From contig NZ_CP090646.1 of NCBI RefSeq assembly GCF_029633825.1, positions 12,683 through 76,682 of the forward strand: a stretch of 64,000 nucleotides of DNA. Direction: 5' to 3'. Position numbers and translations under genes: made by a program. The notes under the pieces are model-generated. The model was given only the letters and a program-made list of their open reading frames with translations. It made no database searches and was not told the origin of the DNA. The number at the start of each line of letters is the position of its first letter. Within the stretch, counting starts at the first letter, position 1. The DNA is from Burkholderia contaminans. GTDB lineage: Bacteria > Pseudomonadota > Gammaproteobacteria > Burkholderiales > Burkholderiaceae. Shown here piece after piece: positions 1-7,062 of this stretch.

Positions 1-196
1 GCAGGCTGGTACGGTCGTGATCCGATGCGGTACGCAATGGTTGTTCGGTCATACCTTCATCAGCAGTGTGAACCCCTTCCGCGACGTCGCGAGCCAGTAA
101 GCAACACGCGGACGTTGCTTGTAGGTGTGTTCAGTAATGTGTATAGTAATCAAAGATACGCCGTGATTCGGCGGGGCTCACATTGCTGGACGCGCC

Positions 197-271
197 ATGT
201 TCCGTTGGGGATTGTTTGTGATGTTTGGGATACCTGCGATGTACATCCTGTACCACTGGATGACTCGCTGA
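197..271 (+). CDS. Possible tiny membrane peptide (24 aa)
   Basis: The ORF encodes a mostly hydrophobic peptide beginning MFRWGLFVMFGIPAMYILYH and ending in WMTR, long enough for one membrane span. It resembles the next tiny ORF in composition (hydrophobic, HW near the C-terminus). No good Shine-Dalgarno sequence was seen. It could be a real micro-protein or a chance ORF; function unknown. Confidence 0.25.
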   Translation: MFRWGLFVMFGIPAMYILYHWMTR

Positions 272-310
272 TCGCCCTGCCCGATCGACGGCGGGGCATA
301 GGAGAAATAG

Positions 311-409
311 ATGAATGCCTTTCGCCTTTTTGTCGGGATGGTTTACGGTGTGCCGTTCTGCGTGGTGCTTATGCACTGGCTCGCAAACGCGGCGCGCGTG
401 GTTCACTGA
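311..409 (+). CDS. Possible tiny membrane peptide (32 aa)
   Basis: The ORF starts at an ATG preceded by an AGGAGAAA ribosome-binding site at about 299-306 and encodes MNAFRLFVGMVYGVPFCVVL followed by MHWLANAARVVH, a single predicted membrane span. It lies 25 bp before the toxin-antitoxin-like pair and may be co-transcribed with it. I recognise no family. The ribosome-binding site makes it more credible than the preceding ORF. Confidence 0.4.
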   Translation: MNAFRLFVGMVYGVPFCVVLMHWLANAARVVH

Positions 410-434
410 AGAAGCTCATTTGCAGAGGTACAGC

Positions 435-689
435 ATGATTCGGATCGAGAACATCGAGACTATGACGCCGCAGCAAGAGCGCGATTTCTGGACGCTGTTT
501 TCCAGCGATATCGCACGCGACGATGGGGCCGTTGCCCGCCGTCATCTCGATGCTGGAAACCCGGTGTATTGCAAAACCGAGAACACGCCGAAGGGCACGA
601 TCGAGAAGCGATTTCCCGATGGCCGCCGGCAACTGGTGACGTGGGACAGTAAGGGTGAGCACGTCGTCTCGGAGCTGGCCCTGTCGTGA
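435..689 (+). CDS. Small protein upstream of zeta toxin, putative antitoxin
   Basis: This 84-aa protein begins MIRIENIETMTPQQERDFWT and overlaps the zeta-like gene by 4 bp (GTGA), so the two are translationally coupled. I chose the internal ATG at 435 because upstream codons in this frame overlap the better-supported ORF at 311-409. The sequence is charged, with no HTH or membrane span visible, and does not look like the three-helix epsilon antitoxin. Its position before a zeta-type kinase suggests an antitoxin, but that is inference from context only. Confidence 0.6.
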   Translation: MIRIENIETMTPQQERDFWTLFSSDIARDDGAVARRHLDAGNPVYCKTENTPKGTIEKRFPDGRRQLVTWDSKGEHVVSELALS

Positions 690-1315
690 GCGTGGAACAA
701 CCTCACCGACCACAGCTATGGGTTGTCGCTGGGCCAAACGGCGCAGGCAAAACCACGCTGACCGGCCAGCATTTCGCCGGCCGCATCCCTGTCGTCAATC
801 CTGACGACATTGCCAATCAGATCAATCCGGGGCATCAAGGCTCGCCCGCGACGATGGTTGCAGCCGGTCGGCTCGCGATCGCGCAGCGTCAGGCGCTACT
901 GTCCGAAGGCAAGAGCTTCGCGGTCGAAACCACGCTGACCGGTAAAGGTGAGCTGGAGCTGATGCGCCGGGCCGCTGCGCAGGGCTACAAGGTCAACCTG
1001 TTTTTCGTCGGACTGGATGACGCGCAGCTCTCGGCCGGTCGTGTCGCGCAACGGGTCAGAAGTGGCGGCCACCCTGTTCCGCTTGATGACATTTTTCGCC
1101 GCTTTGACCGAAGCCTCTCCCATCTATCCGAAGCCCTGACGCTGGCAGATCGAGCGTACGTGCTCGACAACAGTGGGCTCAGGCGGCAGCTACTGCTATC
1201 GATGGAGAACGGCCGCGTCAAGCACATGACCCGACAACTGCCCGATTGGGCCAAGACGGCCATTCCGACCGGGATGCAACATGCGGCGAAGCATCACCGC
1301 TCGATGGGGCGCTAG
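686..1315 (+). CDS. Zeta toxin family kinase
   Basis: A 209-aa P-loop protein. The Walker A motif GPNGAGKTT lies at residues 16-24, followed by an ETT(L)T segment near residue 80 and the typical GGHPVP...RRFDRSLSHL stretch near residue 130, then a DNS motif. Zeta toxins phosphorylate UDP-N-acetylglucosamine and block cell-wall synthesis in plasmid-free daughters; related chromosomal proteins may have other substrates. The start is a GTG overlapping the stop of the upstream 84-aa gene. With that partner it probably forms a post-segregational killing module next to the replication gene. Substrate and toxicity cannot be read from the sequence. Confidence 0.8.
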   Translation: MSVEQPHRPQLWVVAGPNGAGKTTLTGQHFAGRIPVVNPDDIANQINPGHQGSPATMVAAGRLAIAQRQALLSEGKSFAVETTLTGKGELELMRRAAAQGYKVNLFFVGLDDAQLSAGRVAQRVRSGGHPVPLDDIFRRFDRSLSHLSEALTLADRAYVLDNSGLRRQLLLSMENGRVKHMTRQLPDWAKTAIPTGMQHAAKHHRSMGR

Positions 1316-1319
1316 AACT

Positions 1320-1703
1320 ATGACCTCAAACGCAACAGAGGCGGCACGGGCCGACCGTGATCGACTGAGCGCGATCGAGCAGCTTCGAAGCGGAGCAATG
1401 CGCCTGGCCGACGCGCCGGATCTCTCGAAGGCCGACGTGAAATTGCTGTCGGGCATCGTTGCTGCGATCGACAAGCTCGAACGCAACTTCAGCGGCTCGA
1501 TTCCGCCGGCGACGTCTCTACCCCGACCACGCGGCCGGAACGGCGGGGCCAAAGAGCGACTGAGCGAAGCAGATCAGAAACGGCTGCTTTCCATGTACGG
1601 GGCCGGTGAAAAGGTCTCGAAGGTCTGTCAGGAATTTGGGGTGACGCGAGGCACTGTGTATCGGTATCTGCACAAGCACGGGGTCATCGCGGAAGCGGTC
1701 TGA
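1320..1703 (+). CDS. HTH protein with resolvase-type C-terminal domain
   Basis: A 127-aa protein. The C-terminal third (about residues 80-122, SEADQKRLLSMYGAGEKVSK through GTVYRYLHKHG) matches the helix-turn-helix of Hin/resolvase recombinases and small regulators. No serine-recombinase catalytic domain is present, so it is a DNA-binding protein rather than a recombinase. The N-terminal half is helical and charged. It follows the zeta-like gene by 4 bp and precedes repA, so it may regulate the toxin module or replication. The ATG at 1320 is preferred over the 1281 codon, which lies inside the toxin gene. Confidence 0.6.
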   Translation: MTSNATEAARADRDRLSAIEQLRSGAMRLADAPDLSKADVKLLSGIVAAIDKLERNFSGSIPPATSLPRPRGRNGGAKERLSEADQKRLLSMYGAGEKVSKVCQEFGVTRGTVYRYLHKHGVIAEAV

Positions 1704-1710
1704 AACATCA

Positions 1711-1743
1711 AAAAAGAGGCCGTGCCAAGAGTCGACACGGCCC
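1711..1743 (-). terminator. Inverted repeat with U-tract on the minus strand
   Basis: GGCCGTG (1718-1724) pairs with CACGGCC (1736-1742). The minus strand then reads into a run of T residues (the A run at 1709-1715), so it has the form of a rho-independent terminator for leftward transcription. No leftward gene is known here, so it might stop an antisense transcript or act as an RNA structure in the repA leader. Confidence 0.4.
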
Positions 1744-1767
1744 AATCTCCTGTTAAGGAGCAGAGAA

Positions 1768-2781
1768 TTGAAGAATACCATGCAGGCTACATTGCTCAGC
1801 GAGGCCCGGCCAAGCCCGGTCGTCCGCAGTTCGGACGAGGGCGACACGTCGACGCCGCGGCGGAAACGCAATGTCGGCCAGCCCCAGCAACTTGAGCTGG
1901 TTCTTGCCGACATGGTGGACGTCGCGCCGAAGGACGATTTGGCGTCGATGGAGATCCCCCTTTACTCCCTCTCGAAGAACAAGGACACGGAGACGCGGGT
2001 GTATCAGCGTGGGAACCGCTCCGTCCGGATTATCCCGTCCGGCGAGGGCGCGGCAACGGTCTTCGACAAGGATCTGATCCTGTACGTCGCATCGCAGCTT
2101 GTCGAGCGGATGAACCGGAAATTGCCCGTCTCTCCGACTGTGCAGATCCAAACCTACGATTTTATCAAGGCCACCGATCGGGACGACAGCAGAGGCGGCT
2201 ACGAGAATATTCTCGGCATGCTGCGCCGGCTTCGCGGCACGACGATCGAAACCAACATCCCGACCGGTGGCGAGCGCCAGGCAGACGGTTTTTCGCTGAT
2301 CACCAACTACTCGGTCATCTCCGGTAAGCGCAGCTTCAACAAAAAGAAGGGCGAGAACGTCGAGCGCGTGCTGTCGTTCACTGTCACCCTTTCCGACTGG
2401 ATCTATAACGGCTTGCTGGAGCTGGAAGTGCTCACGCTCGATCGCAAGTATTTCCAGCTCGGCAAGGCGATCGAGCGCAAGCTGTACGAGGTCGCCCGAA
2501 AGCACTGTGGGACAGATAAGGCGATGTGGGAGGTCGGAATCGACCTGCTGGCCGAGAAGATCGGATTCCGGCGTGATCGCCCCAAGTTTCGATCGGAGCT
2601 GCGTGCGATCATCAAGGCCGACACGCTGCCCGAGTACCGTATGGCCCTAGATCAAAGCCGGCGGCCGGATATGGTGGTCTTCTACACACGCGATGCCGCT
2701 GCGCTTTCCAAGCACATCCGTACCCAAGGGTGCTACGACTGGTTCAGAGCCCTTGAGACCAAGGAAACGCTGACCGCCTGA
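1768..2781 (+). CDS. repA: Replication initiator RepA (PF10134-type)
   Basis: A 337-aa initiator resembling the Replication initiator protein A family of broad-host-range and betaproteobacterial plasmids. Recognisable regions are the conserved segment IPLYSLSKNKDTETRVYQRG at about residues 63-82, GYENILGMLRRLRGTTIETN and the C-terminal winged-helix-like part with LERKLYEVARKHCG-like residues (IERKLYEVARKHCGTD here). It would bind the iterons immediately downstream and load host DnaA/DnaB. I prefer the TTG start at 1768 because AAGGAG at 1755-1760 is 7 nt upstream; the ATG at 1780 is too far from it. Its adjacency to the nine iterons strongly supports the role. Confidence 0.88.
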   Translation: MKNTMQATLLSEARPSPVVRSSDEGDTSTPRRKRNVGQPQQLELVLADMVDVAPKDDLASMEIPLYSLSKNKDTETRVYQRGNRSVRIIPSGEGAATVFDKDLILYVASQLVERMNRKLPVSPTVQIQTYDFIKATDRDDSRGGYENILGMLRRLRGTTIETNIPTGGERQADGFSLITNYSVISGKRSFNKKKGENVERVLSFTVTLSDWIYNGLLELEVLTLDRKYFQLGKAIERKLYEVARKHCGTDKAMWEVGIDLLAEKIGFRRDRPKFRSELRAIIKADTLPEYRMALDQSRRPDMVVFYTRDAAALSKHIRTQGCYDWFRALETKETLTA

Positions 2782-2825
2782 CCCCCACCCCCTCCTGACA
2801 GTTCTACCAGCATCCGCGCCGTTCC

Positions 2826-3280
2826 GGGTTTCGCGGATGTTTTCGCTCGCCCTCACCGTTTGGACGAGCTGGCCGCCGGTGCGCGGCCGGCTCGCGTCAG
2901 TGCATCTTTTCTCCGTACGTCATCGCTGCCGATCCACTGCAGGCGCGCCTACTGGCCTTTCTTCGTTCCGGGTTTCGCGGATGAAAGCACGAATCACGGA
3001 TTCGGGTTTCGCGGATGTTTTTTCCGGGTTTCGCGGATGTTTTCCAGCGGTATCGACGTCGCCAGAGGCCAATACGGGCGGGGATTTCAGCGATTTAGGC
3101 ATCAACAGGCAACAAAGTGCGCCTCTTTCGTTCACCGAGCGAGTAACCGGGTTTCGCGGATGTTTTCGGCACTTATCCACAGAGGCCGCGCGAAAACCGG
3201 GTTTCGCGGATGCCTCTGTCGGGTTTCGCGGATGCCATTTGTCGGGTTTCGCGGATGCTCGGCTTCGGGTTTCGCGGATG
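2826..3280. repeat. oriV: Origin iterons: nine exact copies of GGGTTTCGCGGATG
   Basis: The 14-bp sequence GGGTTTCGCGGATG occurs without mismatch at 2826, 2970, 3004, 3026, 3149, 3199, 3221, 3244 and 3267 (start positions), all in the same orientation. Spacing within clusters is 22-23 bp, about two helical turns. A partial inverted copy (TCCGCGAAAC) lies at 3314-3323. Directly after a RepA gene, with a DnaA box among the copies, this is the vegetative origin and copy-number control array. ORFs drawn through it only translate the repeat. Confidence 0.9.
3173..3181 (+). promoter_or_regulatory. DnaA box TTATCCACA
   Basis: A perfect consensus DnaA box between the fifth and sixth iterons; host DnaA would assist RepA in origin opening. 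Confidence 0.75.
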
Positions 3281-3336
3281 AATTTCGGCCGCTCAGGCGC
3301 GCCACACAAGGCTTCCGCGAAACGTAACACGCGCGC

Positions 3337-3367
3337 GGTTTTTAACGCTTCTTTTTTTAACGTTGTA
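3337..3367. other. AT-rich stretch, likely DNA unwinding element
   Basis: A run of T-rich sequence with two TTTTTAACG-like units (around 3340 and 3354) lies just past the last iteron and inverted iteron in otherwise very GC-rich DNA. This is the usual place for the melting region of an iteron origin. Confidence 0.55.
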
Positions 3368-3439
3368 ACGCGCCGAAGAGGCTCCCGCCTCTTCTCGATC
3401 CCACCCGACCGGGCAAGCCCGGTCTCCCATCTCCGGGCG

Positions 3440-3480
3440 GTCTAAGCATCCGTCGCGGCAAGCCGCGCCAGATGCAAGAC
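3440..3480. repeat. Hairpin with GTCT-AAGCATC arms
   Basis: GTCTAAGCATC (3440-3450) is nearly complementary to GATGCAAGAC (3471-3480), with a GCGGC/GCCGC inner stem. A second hairpin with the same outline lies at 3573-3615. Role unknown; single-strand origin or RNA structure are possibilities. Confidence 0.5.
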
Positions 3481-3985
3481 CGAAGACCAAACCAAATCCA
3501 CGCCCCAAAGGGGCCAACACGGCGCTTCGCGCCTTGACGACCCCAACCCTCGTCAGCTCTCCCTCGCTTGGGGTCTAAGCTCCCGCCGCGGCTACGCCGC
3601 GCCAGGAGCTAAGACCGGGATAAATCGCGCCCGCAGCGTCCGCTACGCAGCCGCTGCGCCCGCTCAACCCGGCTAGGCCGGCTACGCCGTCCTTCTGAAG
3701 CCCCTGCGAACACCTCACACGAAACACCAACGCCCAAAAGTCTACAGAGAGGGGGGCGCGCCCCTCGTCGTCGCCCTCTCTGGCTCAACTACAGCCTCTA
3801 GGACGGGCTGATTGCCACCGGGCAATGGGTAGCCGTGGTCAGGGCCCACGCGCGGCGCTATGCCCGCGATTCGCGATGCCCTCATTGCGGTCATCCAGCT
3901 CGCTACCCTCAATGACGGTGCATGTGCTGCCGATAAAGTCCTATGCCCTTCTTCGCACGCCCACTAAAAATAAACATTTGGTTAT
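3446..3985. other. Gene-free structured region after the origin
   Basis: No credible gene was seen in this 540-bp stretch. It holds the hairpins at 3440-3480 and 3573-3615, a third at 3744-3782 (CAGAGAGGG...CCCTCTCTG around GGGGCGCGCCCC), and a short TTGCC-ACCG-GGCAA palindrome near 3811-3826. The density of dyads next to oriV fits a single-strand initiation site, a transcript end or an incompatibility element, none of which can be decided from sequence. Confidence 0.45.
3573..3615. repeat. Hairpin with GTCTAAGCTCC arms
   Basis: GTCTAAGCTCC (from 3573) pairs with GGAGCTAAGAC (ending 3615), 10 of 11 positions, enclosing a CCGCGG-CTAC-GCCGCG inner stem. It shares its outer GTCTAAGC sequence with the hairpin at 3440. 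Confidence 0.55.
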
Positions 3986-4003
3986 CTAAAAGATGACGTT
4001 TAG
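3986..4003. promoter_or_regulatory. CTAAA-N8-TTTAG inverted repeat upstream of SprT-like gene
   Basis: CTAAA (3986-3990) and TTTAG (3999-4003) form a dyad 30 bp upstream of the 4033 start. Related dyads lie before pilL (9874-9897) and before the VirB2 operon (46715-46756). TTTAG is also the KorA half-site in IncP plasmids, although here the halves diverge. A KorA-domain protein is encoded at 7063. Confidence 0.4.
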
Positions 4004-4032
4004 AATGCTGTTAATCGATCTTTGGTAACGTC

Positions 4033-4797
4033 ATGTCGACACCAACTATCAAACCTACCGCCGAAATGTCCGCCGAATTGCAGGCGGCATTCGATCACTT
4101 CAACGAAAACCTGTTCGGTGGGGATATTCCGCCGACACTGCTCACCTTGCAGCGGCAGAAAATGACTGCCGGCTATTTCACCGCAGAGGGATGGGTCAAT
4201 CGAAAGGGGGCGCAGAAAATCGATGAGATTGCACTGAATCCCCAATACTTCGCCGTTCAGACGCTGACGGAGAGCATGAAGACGTTGGTGTTGCAGATGA
4301 CGTTCGCTTGGCAAAAGCACTTTGGCCAGCCTGGTCGCCGTCGCTACGCAAACAAGAACTACGCAGAGAAGTTGCAGAGCATCGGCCTTATGCCAAGCCA
4401 CACCGGTAAGCCGGGCGGGCGCATGACGGGCGAGAAGATCGACGCCTACGTGATCGAGGGCGGACTGTTCGAGAGAGCCTGCGAGAAGCTGCTTACCGAA
4501 TCGTTCGCGCTGTCGTGGCTCGATCGCTTTCCCGTGACGGTTCAAGAGCTTTCTCGAGTCCTGCACCAACTGCCCGAAGAGACGCGGATCGGGCTGACGG
4601 AAGACGAGGTGAAGAAGCTCGATATCAAGGTTGTTGAGAAGGCCGAACCGGCGTCCGGTCAGTGCCGCTACCACTGTCCGCTGTGTCTGAAGCGAGTGTG
4701 GGGCAAGAAAGGCATGGAAGGCGAGTTCGTTCACGTTCCCTGCGGTCAGGTCATGGTGACTGGCGACATTCCCGACGAAGAAGAGTCCGACGCATAA
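4033..4797 (+). CDS. SprT-like protein without HExxH, zinc-ribbon C-terminus
   Basis: A 254-aa protein with the SprT-like fold outline: NENLFGGDIPPTLLTLQRQK near residue 27, then a helix VLQMTFAWQKHFGQP near residue 95 and a zinc ribbon CRYHCPLCLKRVW...CGQ at about residues 212-240. SprT/Spartan proteases have HExxH in the central helix; here the aligned residues read L-Q-M-T-F, so the metalloprotease is probably inactive. Such proteins are common on large plasmids and may bind DNA or adducts. It heads a cluster of small genes ending with H-NS. A CTAAA...TTTAG dyad precedes it. Confidence 0.75.
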   Translation: MSTPTIKPTAEMSAELQAAFDHFNENLFGGDIPPTLLTLQRQKMTAGYFTAEGWVNRKGAQKIDEIALNPQYFAVQTLTESMKTLVLQMTFAWQKHFGQPGRRRYANKNYAEKLQSIGLMPSHTGKPGGRMTGEKIDAYVIEGGLFERACEKLLTESFALSWLDRFPVTVQELSRVLHQLPEETRIGLTEDEVKKLDIKVVEKAEPASGQCRYHCPLCLKRVWGKKGMEGEFVHVPCGQVMVTGDIPDEEESDA

Positions 4798-4840
4798 GCC
4801 GGCGGACGCAGACGATATTCCACTTTCATAAGGAGTTCAA

Positions 4841-5092
4841 ATGTCTCTCAGGTTTCTCCCCATCGGTTCGTTCCTTTACCTGATCGGAGGAATGGTTTTT
4901 GGCTTTGGAATCGGCTTCGCCGCGATCATGCCCGGCTACGTATCGCTGGTGAGCACTGGTGTGGGATCGCTCACGATCGTAGCCGGGTATTTCACTCTTC
5001 GCCCCCTCTTCCGTCGCGCCAAGGCAGAGATCAAAGCGCGTAGTAAGGCTTCGTCGCTGCCGGCGGCCGCTCCGGGGGCATCTGGCGAATGA
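4841..5092 (+). CDS. Small two-span membrane protein
   Basis: An 83-aa protein with two likely membrane spans (about residues 9-31 and 34-54) followed by a basic, then Ala/Pro-rich, cytoplasmic tail. An AAGGAG site precedes the ATG. It overlaps the next gene by 4 bp (ATGA), so the pair is probably made together. No family recognised. Confidence 0.65.
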   Translation: MSLRFLPIGSFLYLIGGMVFGFGIGFAAIMPGYVSLVSTGVGSLTIVAGYFTLRPLFRRAKAEIKARSKASSLPAAAPGASGE

Positions 5093-5517
5093 CGCTGCTT
5101 ATTCGTCTCCTGATGGTCGGTTTGCTCGGGCTGGGGCTCTTCTTCGGCTATATCAAATGGGGCGAACCGACACTTCGTGCGATGCAGGCTGAAGAGCAGC
5201 ACGGCCCGGCCAGCGGGACCGTGCCGCGGGAAATCTCCCGCCTGTTCGGCAAGTACACGGCATCGAATTCGAACGGCCGCTACGTCTTGATTCTCGATGG
5301 TAGCGGTGCAGAGCTGCGATTTACCGACAACAAGCGCCAGGAGTACGCCTATCGCGGGCATTACACGGTAGATGGCAACAGCCTCGAAGTTGCATGGGCT
5401 GAGCAACGGAACGGCACTAGCTGGGTGTCGATGCAAACCGTGGCCGACAAGATGCGAGTGACGTCGGCCGATACGATTGCGGCGGCCGAAGGGACGTTTA
5501 CCCGCGCAAAGAATTAA
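5089..5517 (+). CDS. Membrane-anchored small protein of unknown function
   Basis: A 142-aa protein with one N-terminal span (residues 4-22) and a soluble remainder, likely outside the cytoplasmic membrane. The central part (GKYTASNSNGRYVLILDGSG, AYRGHYTVDGNSLEVAW) reads like a small beta-rich domain similar in style to lipocalin-like or META-like folds, but I cannot name it. It is coupled to the preceding membrane protein by an ATGA overlap. Confidence 0.65.
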   Translation: MTLLIRLLMVGLLGLGLFFGYIKWGEPTLRAMQAEEQHGPASGTVPREISRLFGKYTASNSNGRYVLILDGSGAELRFTDNKRQEYAYRGHYTVDGNSLEVAWAEQRNGTSWVSMQTVADKMRVTSADTIAAAEGTFTRAKN

Positions 5518-5559
5518 TTATTCCGCATCAGTTCGATAGTTTTTCAACCAGAGCATTCA

Positions 5560-5826
5560 ATGATGAAGAAACTTGCTGTCGCCATGCTGTTCGTCATCCC
5601 GGCCATCGCGTCTTCGGCCACGTACTCCGTTACCGAACGATCAGGCATGACTACCACCGGCGCGCAGCTCACTGCACTCGGTAAGACCGGCTGCGTCTAT
5701 GCGAACGTGCCCATCGCGTTGGGCGACATACTGAACTATCCGGACGGGACGCGTCAGGTATGTGCGAGTGGGCCGAACGGCCCGCTGATGGTCAATGTGA
5801 CATCCGAAAGAGCGGCGAAGCACTGA
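5560..5826 (+). CDS. Small secreted protein with two cysteines
   Basis: An 88-aa protein with a clear Sec signal peptide (MMKKLAVAMLFVIPAIASSA) and a mature part of about 68 residues containing two cysteines (TGCVYAN, QVCASGP) that could form a disulfide in the periplasm. No homology recognised. It sits in a cluster of small exported proteins between the SprT-like gene and H-NS. Confidence 0.6.
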   Translation: MMKKLAVAMLFVIPAIASSATYSVTERSGMTTTGAQLTALGKTGCVYANVPIALGDILNYPDGTRQVCASGPNGPLMVNVTSERAAKH

Positions 5827-5879
5827 TCACGGCCGGCTGTCATTCAAATAACCCCGATCACTCCAAGGAGAGAATCTAG

Positions 5880-6161
5880 ATGAAGAAAATCGCCATCCTT
5901 TTTGCATCGCTTGCAATGGCGTCTGCGGCAGTTGCCGAGCCGGTTCCAGCTCAGGCGGTCAAGGCTACTGCAACTGCGTGCACACCCGGAACCGTGACGA
6001 TCGACGCTGACGGGCGGCTGCTCAAATGCGGAGCGGATGCCGCCTGGACGCACAGCGCAGATAGCGCGATCGTTGAGCAACTGGCTCAACTGAACGCAAC
6101 GAATGTGCTGATTCTCAACCGCCTTACCGAAATCGCCGCCGAGCGTTCGCAGGCCAAGTAA
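5880..6161 (+). CDS. Small secreted protein
   Basis: A 93-aa protein with signal peptide MKKIAILFASLAMASAAVAE and a mature region with two cysteines (TACTPG and LKCGAD), then a helical C-terminus (EQLAQLNATNVLILNRLTEI). A strong AAGGAGAG site precedes the ATG. Size, signal and two cysteines match the preceding gene, but the sequences are not clearly homologous. Function unknown. Confidence 0.6.
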   Translation: MKKIAILFASLAMASAAVAEPVPAQAVKATATACTPGTVTIDADGRLLKCGADAAWTHSADSAIVEQLAQLNATNVLILNRLTEIAAERSQAK

Positions 6162-6177
6162 CAAGGACGAAACCGCT

Positions 6178-6462
6178 ATGAGTACAACATCGTATAAGCA
6201 ACTTCTGAAGCAACGTGAAGAACTCGAAGCAGAAATTGCGAGGGTGCGCGAAAGCGAAAGGGCCGATGCCGTTGCGAAGATCCGCGAGCTGATGGAGATG
6301 TACAGCATCTCCGCCGACGAGCTCGGGGATCGCCGTCGTACCCGCAAGCACAAGCCCGTGGAGGCAAAATACCGCGACCCGGATTCCGGCGCGACGTGGT
6401 CGGGGCGTGGAAAGCCGCCTCGCTGGATCGCGGGAAAGGATCGCGAGAGCTTCGCAATCTGA
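6178..6462 (+). CDS. hns: H-NS family nucleoid protein
   Basis: A 94-aa H-NS-type protein. Residues 5-50 form the coiled-coil oligomerisation region (LLKQREELEAEIARVRESER), followed by a basic linker and the DNA-binding signature KYRDPDSGATWSGRGKPPRW near residue 62. Plasmid H-NS proteins bind AT-rich promoters and limit the cost of newly arrived plasmid genes. The protein type is common in Burkholderia. It is the last gene before a strong terminator. Confidence 0.9.
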   Translation: MSTTSYKQLLKQREELEAEIARVRESERADAVAKIRELMEMYSISADELGDRRRTRKHKPVEAKYRDPDSGATWSGRGKPPRWIAGKDRESFAI

Positions 6463-6482
6463 CGCCAGTGTGCGAACAAAAG

Positions 6483-6507
6483 AGCCGGGGAATCCCCGGC
6501 TTTTTTT
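6483..6507 (+). terminator. Rho-independent terminator after hns
   Basis: AGCCGGGG (6483-6490) pairs with CCCCGGCT (6494-6501) around a 3-nt loop and is followed by a run of T. Confidence 0.9.
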
Positions 6508-6526
6508 ATGTCTTTGCTTCCTTCGT

Positions 6527-6597
6527 GTATCTCGAAATGTCTATTGCTAAAGTCTGCATTGCTCACGTAGAATGGAGTTGCGATAGACAATATGAAA
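6527..6597 (+). promoter_or_regulatory. Paired 19-bp regulatory element upstream of the 6614 gene
   Basis: GATAGAC-N4-TGA-N2-TAC (6582-6600) has an inverted partner GTA-N2-TCG-N4-GTCTATT at 6527-6545, leaving 36 bp between them. This is the same arrangement seen at the array promoters of 22-37 kb. No good -10 box lies at the expected distance, so transcription may start differently here. Confidence 0.6.
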
Positions 6598-6613
6598 TAC
6601 AAAGGAGCAGAGA

Positions 6614-6940
6614 TTGACGAACTATTTGGAGATCCCGTACGAGGCACTTGGGCCTGACGGCCGAGAACGAAGCCGCTACGCCTGCACAATCGGGGAGCTG
6701 CCGCACTCCATGCGGTTGCAGGCGTGCGAAGACGCGACAAAGCGCATTGCGCACCTGATTGGGCGCGAGAGCACGCGTCGCATTCCGTTCGGGATGCCGG
6801 TGTATGTGGCGTTCTCGATGCGCCCGGCAGACGCGGATCGGCACAAGTTTCGTGCGGTGCTCAGGATGCGTGGGGCGGATTTACCGTTGACCTACTGCAT
6901 GATCGAAGCGATCCGTGCTGTACCGGTAGCTGCCGAGTGA
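6614..6940 (+). CDS. Hypothetical protein downstream of a regulon site
   Basis: A 108-aa protein starting at TTG (MTNYLEIPYEALGPDGRERS), chosen because AAAGGAG (6601-6607) lies 6 nt upstream. No domain recognised; composition is soluble and Arg-rich. It is the first gene after the plasmid-wide GATAGAC element, so it could be co-regulated with the leading-region genes. Confidence 0.55.
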   Translation: MTNYLEIPYEALGPDGRERSRYACTIGELPHSMRLQACEDATKRIAHLIGRESTRRIPFGMPVYVAFSMRPADADRHKFRAVLRMRGADLPLTYCMIEAIRAVPVAAE

Positions 6941-7062
6941 CGCGTTACGACGGAACGCCGGCGGGGACTTCCCTTCCCTGTCCGGTCGCTGGCTTTCGGG
7001 GTAAACCAGTGGTCTTCGAGGAAGATCCGCGAGTGGGGGATAATTACGGGATTAGCAACCAT

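Noticed and set aside
25..438. 137-aa open frame at the left edge
   Set aside because: Composition is Arg/Cys-rich and without domain character; two small ORFs with better starts lie in other frames of the same DNA.
1320..1703. Serine recombinase or resolvase
   Set aside because: Only the HTH is present; the catalytic domain is missing.
2826..3280. CRISPR-like look of short direct repeats
   Set aside because: Repeats are 14 bp with irregular or 8-bp spacers and lie beside repA; no cas genes.
2837..3445. Open frames through the iteron region encoding repeated GFRGC/RVSRM units
   Set aside because: They only translate the 14-bp iterons; the DNA is an origin.
3811..3826. Short TTGCC-ACCG-GGCAA palindrome as oriT
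   Set aside because: No relaxase-type context; the 39.58 kb site fits both gene order and sequence better.
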